From NCBI GenBank assembly GCA_963736695.1, contig CAVTPU010000004.1, positions 1,736,001 through 1,800,000 of the forward strand: a stretch of 64,000 nt of DNA. Reading direction: 5' to 3'. Each line of letters starts with the position of its first letter. Positions within the stretch are counted from its first letter, which is position 1. Positions 34,379-42,414 of the stretch are shown in pieces. Origin of the DNA: CAVTPU01 sp963736695 (GTDB lineage: Bacteria; Actinomycetota; Actinomycetes; Mycobacteriales; Micromonosporaceae). The translations under genes and the position numbers were made by a program. The notes beneath the pieces were generated by a model that worked only from the letters and a program-made list of their open reading frames with translations, had not been told where the DNA came from and did not search any database.

Positions 34379-35695
34379 GTGACGCCGGATTCCCCAGACC
34401 GCCGCCGCCCCCAAGGGGCCAGCCGTGCGCTCCTGACTGACCACTACGAACTGACCATGCTGTCGGCAGCGCTGCGCGACGGCACGGCTGACCGCCAGTG
34501 CGTCTTCGAGACGTTCGCCCGCAGACTTCCGCCCGGTCGACGTTATGGCATGGTCGCCGGCACCGGGCGGCTGATCGACGATCTGATCGGATTTCGGTTC
34601 GACGCGGCGGAGTTGGAGTTTCTGCGGCGCACCGGGGTCGTCGACGAGGCGACCGCGCAATGGTTGGCCGACTATCGGTTCACCGGTGATATCGACGGCT
34701 ATACCGAGGGCGAGCTCTATTTTCCCGGTTCGCCTATCTTGACCGTCTCGGGGAGTTTCGCCGAGTGCGTGGTCCTGGAGACCCTCGTGCTGTCGGTGCT
34801 CAACTTCGATAGCGCCATCGCGTCGGCGGCGGCTCGCATGGTGACCGCCGCCCGGGGTCGCGCGCTTATCGAGATGGGCTCGCGGCGCACGCACGAAGAC
34901 GCGGCGGTGGCGGCCGCCCGATCCGCCTATCTGGCCGGTTTCTCGTTCACCTCCAACCTGGAGGCTGGGCGGCGATATGGCATTCCGACCGCGGGGACGG
35001 CCGCGCACGCCTTCACCCTGCTGCACGACGACGAGGCGTCGGCGTTCGCGTCGCAGGTGGCCACGCTCGGACACGAGACGACGCTGTTGGTCGACACCTA
35101 TGACATCAGTCAGGGGATCCGCACCGCGGTTGAGGTCGCCGGCCCGGGGTTGCGCGCGATCCGCATCGACTCCGGCGACCTCGCCGTGCTCGCCGCGCAG
35201 TCGCGAGCCCAGCTCGACTCGTTGGGAGCCGTCGACACCAAGATCATCGTCTCCGGCGACCTCGACGAATATTCCATCGCCGCGCTCGCGGCGGAGCCGG
35301 TCGACTCTTATGGGGCCGGGACAGCGCTGGTGACCGGCTCCGGCGCACCGACGGCCAACCTCATCTACAAACTCGTCGAGGTCGACGGTCGCCCGGTGCT
35401 CAAACGCTCCGAACACAAGGCGACCATCGGGGGCCGCAAGACCGCCATCCGTCGGCACAAACCGACCGGAACGGCAACAGAAGAGATCATCTCGGTGCGA
35501 TCCATCCCCGATCCCCGCCCGCACGACCGGGCCCTGCAACGGCCGTTCGTGCGAGCCGGCGAGCTCGCCCCCGACCTGCCCACCCTCGACCAGTCACGCG
35601 AACACGCCCGCCAGTGCCTCATCGCCATACCCTGGGAGGGGCTCAAACTCTCCGTGGGCGATCCCGCCATCCCCGTGGTCCGGCATGATGGCTAG
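34379..35695 (+). CDS. pncB: Nicotinate phosphoribosyltransferase
   Basis: Makes nicotinate mononucleotide from nicotinate and PRPP (Preiss-Handler NAD salvage). 438 residues. LLTDHYELTMLSAALRDGTA and FETFARRLPPGRRYGMVAG at the N-terminus, EMGSRRTHEDAAVAAARSAY with the autophosphorylation-region histidine, and IRIDSGDLAVLA in the barrel are conserved. GTG 34379 is the start. It is followed after 38 bases by pncA, so both salvage steps are co-transcribed. In mycobacteria pncB likewise lies beside clpS. Confidence 0.96.
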   Translation: MTPDSPDRRRPQGASRALLTDHYELTMLSAALRDGTADRQCVFETFARRLPPGRRYGMVAGTGRLIDDLIGFRFDAAELEFLRRTGVVDEATAQWLADYRFTGDIDGYTEGELYFPGSPILTVSGSFAECVVLETLVLSVLNFDSAIASAAARMVTAARGRALIEMGSRRTHEDAAVAAARSAYLAGFSFTSNLEAGRRYGIPTAGTAAHAFTLLHDDEASAFASQVATLGHETTLLVDTYDISQGIRTAVEVAGPGLRAIRIDSGDLAVLAAQSRAQLDSLGAVDTKIIVSGDLDEYSIAALAAEPVDSYGAGTALVTGSGAPTANLIYKLVEVDGRPVLKRSEHKATIGGRKTAIRRHKPTGTATEEIISVRSIPDPRPHDRALQRPFVRAGELAPDLPTLDQSREHARQCLIAIPWEGLKLSVGDPAIPVVRHDG

Positions 35696-35733
35696 GGCGA
35701 CATGACCACCCGACCAGCCGAAGGGAGCCCACG

Positions 35734-36315
35734 ATGCCCCGGGCACTCATCATTGTGGACGTTCAGAACGACTTCTGTGAGGGCGGCTCACTCGCGGTCC
35801 CCGGTGGCGCGACGGTCGCGGCGGCGGTCTCCGCGGCCTTGGACGCGGACGCCGAAACCACCCGCTGGCAGCACGTCGTCGCGACCAAGGACCAACACGT
35901 TGATCCCGGCGACCACTTCTCCGACGAACCCAACTTCGTCGACTCGTGGCCGTCGCACTGTGTCGCTGGCACCGCCGGTGCCGAGTTTCACCCCAACCTC
36001 GACACCGATCGGGTCGAGGCAGTCTTCGACAAAGGTGAGCACACCGCGGCGTACTCGGGATTTGAAGGTCACGCCGGAGGCATCGGCCTCGCCGCGTGGC
36101 TGCGCATGCGCGACGTCACCGAGGTGGACGTCGTCGGTGTGGCGACAGACCATTGTGTACGCGCGACCGCGCTCGACGCCGCGAAGCAGGGTTTCGCCAC
36201 GACGGTGCTTCTCGGGCTCACCGCCGGCGTCGGACGGGAGACCACCGAGTCAGCGCTGCGCGACCTGCGGCACGCCGGCGTGACCCTGGTGGGAGCCCCC
36301 ATCCTCACCGCCTGA
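35734..36315 (+). CDS. pncA: Nicotinamidase
   Basis: Hydrolyses nicotinamide to nicotinate and ammonia, supplying PncB. 193 residues of the isochorismatase-like hydrolase fold. Catalytic triad Asp9 (IIVDVQNDF), Lys100 (VFDKGEH) and Cys141 (ATDHCVRATALDA); metal-binding ATKDQHVDPGDHF; the cis-peptide region is VGVATDHC. Start ATG 35734 with GAAGGGAG upstream. Last gene before a 23-bp-stem hairpin at 36444. Confidence 0.95.
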   Translation: MPRALIIVDVQNDFCEGGSLAVPGGATVAAAVSAALDADAETTRWQHVVATKDQHVDPGDHFSDEPNFVDSWPSHCVAGTAGAEFHPNLDTDRVEAVFDKGEHTAAYSGFEGHAGGIGLAAWLRMRDVTEVDVVGVATDHCVRATALDAAKQGFATTVLLGLTAGVGRETTESALRDLRHAGVTLVGAPILTA

Positions 36316-36443
36316 CCCCGCCTCCCGCAGTGGCGGCCGGGCCGGCGCAGCCCCGCCGTGCTGCAGTCTGCTGTGGACACCACTTTTGCCCCGTTATGTG
36401 GCGCCATCCCAGCACGCTGACTGTCCGCTGGCGATGTCCGCTT

Positions 36444-36495
36444 AACAACGTGGTGTTTCAGGGTCGCCACCACGACCCTGAAACACCACGTTGTT
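36444..36495. terminator. Perfect 23-bp inverted repeat between convergent genes
   Basis: Arms 36444-36466 (AACAACGTGGTGTTTCAGGG...) and 36473-36495 are perfectly complementary around the loop CCACCA. It lies between the stops of pncA (+) and a lipoprotein gene (-) and would stop transcription in both directions. No T-tract on either side. Confidence 0.75.
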
Positions 36496-36559
36496 CGCCC
36501 AAGTACGGTCACACAAAACACTACGCAAGACCACAACGGATATTGGTACGACTTCCTTC

Positions 36560-37147
36560 TCAGCATTCAGCGGTTCGGATCGGATCGACGCAGATCACGA
36601 CCGGGTGACCGACGTCAAGAGTGCGATGCTGCCCGTTAGACTCATATGTCACCGTCACCGTCTGCGGACTCCAGCGTCCCGGCCGATCCGCTTTCAGCAC
36701 GAGCATCAGCGCATAACGCCGCCCAGGCTGGAGCACGATGTCGGCCAAATCCTTGATCGCCAGGTGTGGTGCGAACGACGACGGTGGACTGTCCAACAGT
36801 CCACCACTGGAATCGGTATCTCCAAGCTCGACAACACCCGTCTTCGTCACCGTCATGACGACGGAGTCCGTGGGCGAGGTCGCGATGTCGAGCACCTTCA
36901 CCGGACCGCCGGCGGCGGTGACGACTGCCAGCCCGTCATATCGGATGTCTCCAGATGTCACCGTGACCGAAAACACTGCTCCGCGAGGCACCTCAGTAAG
37001 TAGGCCGGGTTGTGCCGACGTGCTTGGCGGGGCCAATGGCGCGCCCGTCACCGCTATCACCGGCGTCGAATTCGACGTGCAGCTCGCGACCGCGACAACG
37101 GCGAGCATGAACGAGACCAACCCAGCCGACCGAAAGATGACCTTCAC
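36560..37147 (-). CDS. Secreted lipoprotein of unknown function
   Basis: A 195-residue lipoprotein from GTG 37147: signal helix FRSAGLVSFMLAVVAVASC with the lipid cysteine at the end, a Ser/Thr/Pro linker, then a beta-rich domain (AVFSVTVTSGDIRYDGLAVV, VVMTVTKTGVVELGD, RYALMLVLKADRPGRW). The open frame extends upstream to 37237, but without signal-peptide character. No family recognised; the domain could bind ligands or act in the envelope. Less GC-rich than most neighbours. It stands alone between ctaD and pncA. Confidence 0.72.
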   Translation of the reverse strand: MKVIFRSAGLVSFMLAVVAVASCTSNSTPVIAVTGAPLAPPSTSAQPGLLTEVPRGAVFSVTVTSGDIRYDGLAVVTAAGGPVKVLDIATSPTDSVVMTVTKTGVVELGDTDSSGGLLDSPPSSFAPHLAIKDLADIVLQPGRRYALMLVLKADRPGRWSPQTVTVTYESNGQHRTLDVGHPVVICVDPIRTAEC

Positions 37148-37366
37148 GCCGCGCCCCACGTCCGCCCTGTGCAAACCACGCGATTTCCCTGGGTCGCAAC
37201 AATACGTCAGCAGCCGAGCCTGTGGACTCGCCGGCATGGACCGCTCAACTGGAGTGCCGAGCCCGGGAGAGTTCCACCCCCATTCCGGGGAAAGAACAAT
37301 CCCAGGCTCGAACCGGGGCTCAGACCGGGGAATCTGCCCGGAGACCAGAGCAGTGACGGATCGGGA

Positions 37367-39058
37367 TCAGCTTCGGGGTGGGATCAGGCCCGGAGGCAGG
37401 CTCGGCGGACGCACAGCCTGCTCCGGATGGGCCGCGTCGAAGGCGGGCCGCTCGGAGCGGATCGGTGGAATCCGGTCGAAGTTCCGCAGTGGTGGCGGGC
37501 AACTCGTCGCCCACTCGAGCGAATTCCCATGACCCCACGGGTCGTTGGTGTGCACGGTCCGACCGGCCCTGTAGGAGATCCACACGTTGTAGATGAACGG
37601 CAGCATCGAGACTCCGAGCAGGAATGACCCAATGGTCGAGAAGGTGTTCGCACCGGTCCACCCGTCACCGGCCTGATAGGTGTAATAGCGACGGGGCATG
37701 CCGCTGCTTCCGAGCCAGTGCATGACGAGAAACGTCATGTTGAACCCCAGTGTGGTGAGCCAGAAGTGCACTTGGCCGAGCCGCTCGTCGAGCATGCGTC
37801 CGGTCATCTTGGGGAACCAGAAATAGACCCCGGCATAGACGGCGTAGACGATCGTGCCGAAGAGCACGTAGTGGAAGTGTGCGACGACGAAATAGGTGTC
37901 GGAGACCTGAAAGTCGATGGGTGGGCTGGCGAGCATCACCCCGGTGAGCCCGCCAAGGAGGAACGTCACGAGAAAGCCGATGGCGAAGAGCATCGGCGCC
38001 TCGAAGGTGATCTGACCGTTCCACATGGTGCCGATCCAGTTGAAGAACTTGATGCCGGTCGGCACGGCGATAAGGAAGGTGAGGAAGGCGAAGAACGGCA
38101 GCAGCACCTGGCCGGTGACATACATGTGGTGCGCCCAGACGCTCATCGACAACGCGGCGATGGCGAGGGTCGCCGCGACGAGTCCTTTGTAGCCGAAGAT
38201 CGGCTTGCGACTGAAGACCGGAATGATCTCGGAGATGATGCCGAAGAAGGGCAGCGCGATGACATAGACCTCGGGGTGCCCGAAGAACCAGAAGAGGTGC
38301 TGCCACAACAACGGCCCGTTGGTGGCGGGGTCGTAGATGTGTGCGCCGAAGAGCCGGTCGGCGAGCAACGCGAGCGCGGTCGCCGCGAGCGCCGGGAAGA
38401 TCATGAGTACCAACAGGGATGTCACGAGGATGTTCCACGTGAAGATCGGCATTCGGAACATGGTCATGCCGGGTGCGCGCAACGTGACGATGGTGGTGAT
38501 CATGTTGACGGCGCCGAGGATGGTGCCGAGCCCGGAGATGGCGACACCGACGATCCACATGTTCTCGCCTGCGCCGGGCGAGTTGGTGATGCTGTTGAGC
38601 GGCGCGTAGGCGAACCAGCCGAAGTCGGCTGCCCCGCCCGGGGTGGCGAAGCCGAGCAGTGTCATCGTGCCGCCGAGGGCGAAGAGCCAGAATGCAAACG
38701 CGTTGAGCCGAGGAAAACTCACGTCGGGCGCGCCGATCTGCAGCGGCACGATGTAGTTGCCGAACGCGAACAGCACCGGGGTGGCGAAGAACAGCAACAT
38801 CACCGTGCCGTGCATGGTGAACAGCTGGTTGTATTGCTCGGCGGAGAGGAACTGCGGGCCGGGTTGGGCGAGCTCGGCGCGGATGAGCAGGGCCATGATC
38901 CCGCCGGCGAAGAAGAACAGGAACGAGGTGACCAGATACATCAGCCCGATCTGTTTCGCGTCGGTGGTGCGCAAGAGCCGGGCCAACGCGGATCCGGGCA
39001 GAGTGTGACGCACCGGCCAGGCGCGGGCCGTGACCGGTTTGGGCACGACGGTCGTCAC
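37367..39058 (-). CDS. ctaD: Cytochrome c oxidase subunit I
   Basis: Catalytic subunit of the aa3-type terminal oxidase, 563 residues and twelve membrane helices. Heme and copper ligands are in FTMHGTVMLLFF, WQHLFWFFGHPEVYVIALP (His plus the Tyr cross-link), VWAHHMYVTGQ (CuB histidines) and FVVAHFHYVLFG. GTG 39058 follows GGAGG; the open frame to 39226 is not protein-like. ctaC, ctaE and qcr genes are not nearby, so this is an isolated copy, as is common in actinobacteria. Divergent from arfB. Confidence 0.96.
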   Translation of the reverse strand: MTTVVPKPVTARAWPVRHTLPGSALARLLRTTDAKQIGLMYLVTSFLFFFAGGIMALLIRAELAQPGPQFLSAEQYNQLFTMHGTVMLLFFATPVLFAFGNYIVPLQIGAPDVSFPRLNAFAFWLFALGGTMTLLGFATPGGAADFGWFAYAPLNSITNSPGAGENMWIVGVAISGLGTILGAVNMITTIVTLRAPGMTMFRMPIFTWNILVTSLLVLMIFPALAATALALLADRLFGAHIYDPATNGPLLWQHLFWFFGHPEVYVIALPFFGIISEIIPVFSRKPIFGYKGLVAATLAIAALSMSVWAHHMYVTGQVLLPFFAFLTFLIAVPTGIKFFNWIGTMWNGQITFEAPMLFAIGFLVTFLLGGLTGVMLASPPIDFQVSDTYFVVAHFHYVLFGTIVYAVYAGVYFWFPKMTGRMLDERLGQVHFWLTTLGFNMTFLVMHWLGSSGMPRRYYTYQAGDGWTGANTFSTIGSFLLGVSMLPFIYNVWISYRAGRTVHTNDPWGHGNSLEWATSCPPPLRNFDRIPPIRSERPAFDAAHPEQAVRPPSLPPGLIPPRS

Positions 39059-39270
39059 TGGAGACCTCCACGCGGGGCTGGGGCCGACAGCGAAGGGGCC
39101 CTCGGGGCAAAAGACATCACTCGCGACAATAGTCGCTTTTGGGCGACTTGGACCAGTTAGGCGCGCTATCCAACGTGCTCCCGACCAAACCAGTCGATCC
39201 AGGGCACCGGGCTGTGGTTTGATCACGGTGTCCGGACGTACCCATTGATGATTTTGATCGGCGCGCAGAG

Positions 39271-39696
39271 ATGAACGGCGACATTCACGTGACCGGCTTG
39301 GTGCACCTCTCGCCGGACCAGTTGACCTGGAAATTCAGCCGGTCCAGCGGCCCGGGCGGACAAGGCGTCAACACCGCCGACTCGCGCGCCGAACTCCGGT
39401 TCAACGTCGCCGACAGCCGGTCGATCCCGGAGCATCTCAAGACTCGGGCGCTCGAACGCCTCGAACCGCGCCTCATCAACGGCGTGCTCATCGTGACCGC
39501 CTCCGAACACCGGTCACAACTGGACAACCGACGAGCCGCCGTGGCCCGGCTCGTCGCACTGCTCGCCGACGCGCTCGCCCCACCCGCCCGCAAACGGCGG
39601 CCCACCCGCCCATCCGCCGGCGTGACCCAACGCCGCCTCGACACCAAACGCCGCCGGGCCGAAATCAAACGCGCACGCCGCCGGCCCGGCTATTGA
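39271..39696 (+). CDS. arfB: Peptidyl-tRNA hydrolase ArfB (release-factor-like ribosome rescue)
   Basis: Releases peptides from ribosomes stalled without a stop codon. 141 residues. The catalytic loop SRSSGPGGQGVNTADSRAEL carries the GGQ that enters the peptidyl-transferase centre. The C-terminal basic tail (PPARKRRPTRPS ... DTKRRRAEIKRARRRPGY) would enter the empty mRNA channel. A domain recognising stop codons is absent, as expected. Start ATG 39271. Its 3' end overlaps the end of the convergent SMI1-like gene by seven bases. Confidence 0.93.
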   Translation: MNGDIHVTGLVHLSPDQLTWKFSRSSGPGGQGVNTADSRAELRFNVADSRSIPEHLKTRALERLEPRLINGVLIVTASEHRSQLDNRRAAVARLVALLADALAPPARKRRPTRPSAGVTQRRLDTKRRRAEIKRARRRPGY

Positions 39697-40514
39697 CCAT
39701 CCGACGTGGACGAGTCCGGGCGCCCGTCCACGACCGCCGCAACGGCGACATCGATCTCGAGACCGAGCCACTCCGGCACGTGTGAGCCGAGGAGATATGC
39801 ATAACCCTCGAAATCATCGCCTGCGCGAAATATCGGCGACTCGCCGCGCTCGTCACGCCAATCACTGACGACCTCGACCCACTCTCCGGCACCCCCCGCC
39901 ACCTCGATCAGGGAATCCGCGATCCCGGGGTCGAGCATCGCCCCGTCGCCGACGACCAACCGGCGCCACGTCGAACCCGTGGCACGTCCCGACTCATCCT
40001 CGTTGGCGAACCAATCGAGATAGTCGTCTTCCAGACTCTCGTGGACCGGGCTTATCGACCGACGATCCGGACTCCACGACACGGCCAACCGGTGACCATG
40101 CCCACGCCACCACTCCGGCAGATTCAGATAGGCCGTCGGGTCGAGCATCTCTGGCCCGAGAAACGCGTCGACGAGCGCCCGCCATCGAGGGCTGCGTGCG
40201 CGAAGCTCCCACACGTCGACCAGCGACGGCGGAAGCGGGGCACCGAGCTGCTCCTCAACGCTGAGCAGCGTCGCGGCGAAGTCGGCGGTCGGGGCGGTGG
40301 GGGCCGCCGCTGACCGCAGCGCCGGCTCGATCAGTTCCGCTATCTCCTCAAATGAGGGGGCAGAGTCAAACGCCCGGTCGAACTCGCCCGCCAAGCCGGC
40401 TTTCCGCACCGCCACCAGCCAACCGCGCAACCGATCGGTGACCTCATAAAGCGTCTGCTCCGGAGCGCGCCGGAGATGTTCGCGGGTGAGCATCGCAAAC
40501 TCGTCATCGGCCAT
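39690..40514 (-). CDS. SMI1/KNR4-like protein
   Basis: A 274-residue cytoplasmic protein. The first 85 residues are helical (HLRRAPEQTLYEVTDRLRGW). The middle and end resemble SMI1/KNR4 (SUKH) domains: LLSVEEQLGAPLPPSLVDVW is the characteristic helix, followed by LPEWWRGHGHRLAVSWSPD and GEWVEVVSDWRDERGE. SUKH proteins often act as immunity or protein-binding modules; no toxin partner is visible here. ATG 40514 preferred; ATG 40529 is possible. The domain call is from pattern, moderately sure. Confidence 0.65.
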   Translation of the reverse strand: MADDEFAMLTREHLRRAPEQTLYEVTDRLRGWLVAVRKAGLAGEFDRAFDSAPSFEEIAELIEPALRSAAAPTAPTADFAATLLSVEEQLGAPLPPSLVDVWELRARSPRWRALVDAFLGPEMLDPTAYLNLPEWWRGHGHRLAVSWSPDRRSISPVHESLEDDYLDWFANEDESGRATGSTWRRLVVGDGAMLDPGIADSLIEVAGGAGEWVEVVSDWRDERGESPIFRAGDDFEGYAYLLGSHVPEWLGLEIDVAVAAVVDGRPDSSTSDGQ

Positions 40515-40632
40515 TCGCGCACGATACATCGAAGAGTGGACCAACTCGGCCGACTGGTCGGCGCACGCGGTGACCATCCACGGGCTCGGTGCGCGAGACT
40601 CCGCTAGCCTCTGCTGGGCGCCTAGGAGAGGA

Positions 40633-42414
40633 ATGCAGACCGTGAGCGATGACCGAGGCTCGGAGCGGCGTTTCATCGTCTGCGGGGACACGCCGCTGGC
40701 CTATCGGCTCGTCGACGAGCTCATGGTGCGCTATAACGGTCGCGTCACCGTCATTCTTAAGACCACAATGGACAACTGGGCGCAGCAGATCAGTCAGATG
40801 CCCGACGTCGAGGTGGTGCTCGCCGACCGACTCGACGAGGAGGCGTTTCGCCGTGCGGGACTGGCGACGGCCACCGCCCTCGGTCTGGTCGACCAAGACG
40901 ACGTGAGCAACGTCGACGCAGCCCTCATCGCGCGGGAGATCAACCCGGACGTGCGGGTCGTGATCCGCATGTCCAACCGAAACCTCGGCCGCCGCATCAG
41001 CGACCTCGTCAGCAACTGCGAGACGCTGTCAGCCGCCGCGATCGCCGCGCCGGCGTTCGTCGCCGCCGCCCTTGACGAGCGGTCCACCGCGCCGATCGCC
41101 ATCGCCGACCGCACCGTTGTGGCCGCGCCGCGGCAGAGCGTGGCACCCGGTGACGTCTGCGCCGGGCTCGCGATCACCGAAGGGCGCGGCGAGCCGGAGG
41201 TCCTGCCGGCGGCGCGGTGCGAAGACGCGGCCGACATCGTGCTCGCGTTCACCAACCGGACCGCGACGCCACCAACGCGTCGCCGACGGCGACGGCTGCG
41301 CACACTGTCGATGTTCCTCAGCGCCCGACTGGGCCTCGTCATCATCGGCGCGTTTCTCCTGCTCGGCGCCGGTGCCGGGGTCCTCGCCTGGGTGCGCCAC
41401 ATCACCTGGGCGCAGGCGATCTATGTCGCTTTCCTCACCGAACTCGGCGGGCCGTTCGACGCCGACGCCGGAGCCGGAGGCGTCGAACGGGTCACCCTCA
41501 TCATTCTCACGATGGTGAGCATCGGGCTCATTCCCGCGCTGACAGCCGCCGTCGTCGACTCGGCCGTGAAGGCGCGACTGCGTCTGGAGTCCGGCGGGCC
41601 CATCGATCCGGTCTCCGACCACATGGTCGTCGTCGGGCTCGGCGGAGTCGGGTCACGGGTCATCCGCGCACTGCATCAGGCCGGCATCGACGTCGTGGCC
41701 ATCGAACGCGACGCCCAGACCCGAGGCGTGCAGATCGCCCGTGACCTGGGCATTCCGGTCGTCATCGGTGACGCCAGCCGGCCGGAGAACCTCACCGCCG
41801 CGTCGGTGGAGACGTGCCGCGCACTCCTCATCGCGTCCACCGACGACGTGGCCAACCTGGAGACCGCGTTGCTCGGCCGCACCGCCAAACCCGACCTGCG
41901 GGTCATCGTGCGGCTCTTCGACGGCGAATTCGCCGACCGGGTCCAACGCGCCTTCTCCATCACCGCGTCGCGCAGCGTCTCCTATCTCGCCGCGCCTGCC
42001 TTCGCGATGGCGATGATGGGCCGCCAGATCCTCGCCACCATTCCGGTCTCCCGCCGCGTGCTGCTCGTCGCCGAACTCCCGGTGGGCGTCGGATCGACCT
42101 ACGACGGCAGGACCGTCGCCGACGCAGACACCGAGCATCGCGTACGGGTGCTGGCGGTTCGCTCACACGCCGACCCGGACGGGCCCGCGCACTGGTCACC
42201 ACCGGCGAATCGACGGCTCACTCCCGGTGATCGGATCATCGCGGTCACCACCCGGACGGGGCTGGGCCACCTGCTCACCGGAACGGCCGCGACGGCCACC
42301 GAGATCGATTCGAAGTCGTCCGCACCACTGCCCAGACCTCGACCGTTGACCGAAGGTATCGATCCGCATCAGCCGTTCGGGCCGGCAGACGGGAGCTCCC
42401 CGCGACCGGCATGA
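40633..42414 (+). CDS. Channel-like protein with two NAD-binding RCK/TrkA-N domains flanking a two-helix pore region
   Basis: A 593-residue protein. The N-terminal Rossmann-like RCK domain (FIVCGDTPLAYRLVDELM ... VVIRMSNRNLGRRISDLV) is followed at about 225-310 by helix LGLVIIGAFLLLGAGAGVLA, a pore-like loop QAIYVAFLTELGGPFD and helix VTLIILTMVSIGLIPALTA. A second RCK domain with a clear NAD motif (MVVVGLGGVGSRVIRALHQA) and a TrkA-C-like end follow. The arrangement recalls CASTOR/POLLUX-like ion channels. The selectivity filter is not TVGYG, so potassium selectivity is not assured. It overlaps the FHA-ABC gene (ATGA). Confidence 0.78.
   Translation: MQTVSDDRGSERRFIVCGDTPLAYRLVDELMVRYNGRVTVILKTTMDNWAQQISQMPDVEVVLADRLDEEAFRRAGLATATALGLVDQDDVSNVDAALIAREINPDVRVVIRMSNRNLGRRISDLVSNCETLSAAAIAAPAFVAAALDERSTAPIAIADRTVVAAPRQSVAPGDVCAGLAITEGRGEPEVLPAARCEDAADIVLAFTNRTATPPTRRRRRRLRTLSMFLSARLGLVIIGAFLLLGAGAGVLAWVRHITWAQAIYVAFLTELGGPFDADAGAGGVERVTLIILTMVSIGLIPALTAAVVDSAVKARLRLESGGPIDPVSDHMVVVGLGGVGSRVIRALHQAGIDVVAIERDAQTRGVQIARDLGIPVVIGDASRPENLTAASVETCRALLIASTDDVANLETALLGRTAKPDLRVIVRLFDGEFADRVQRAFSITASRSVSYLAAPAFAMAMMGRQILATIPVSRRVLLVAELPVGVGSTYDGRTVADADTEHRVRVLAVRSHADPDGPAHWSPPANRRLTPGDRIIAVTTRTGLGHLLTGTAATATEIDSKSSAPLPRPRPLTEGIDPHQPFGPADGSSPRPA

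Noticed and set aside
36783..36805. 10-bp inverted repeat inside the lipoprotein gene
   Set aside because: Short, internal to a coding region and explained by the SSGGLLDSPPSS codons; no link to a gene end.
39123..39140. 5-bp stem followed by TTTT between ctaD and arfB
   Set aside because: Lies between divergent starts where no transcript should end; stem too short.
37718..39160. 480-codon plus-strand open frame opposite ctaD
   Set aside because: Glu/Gly/His-rich antisense of a membrane-protein gene; ctaD has all heme and copper ligands.
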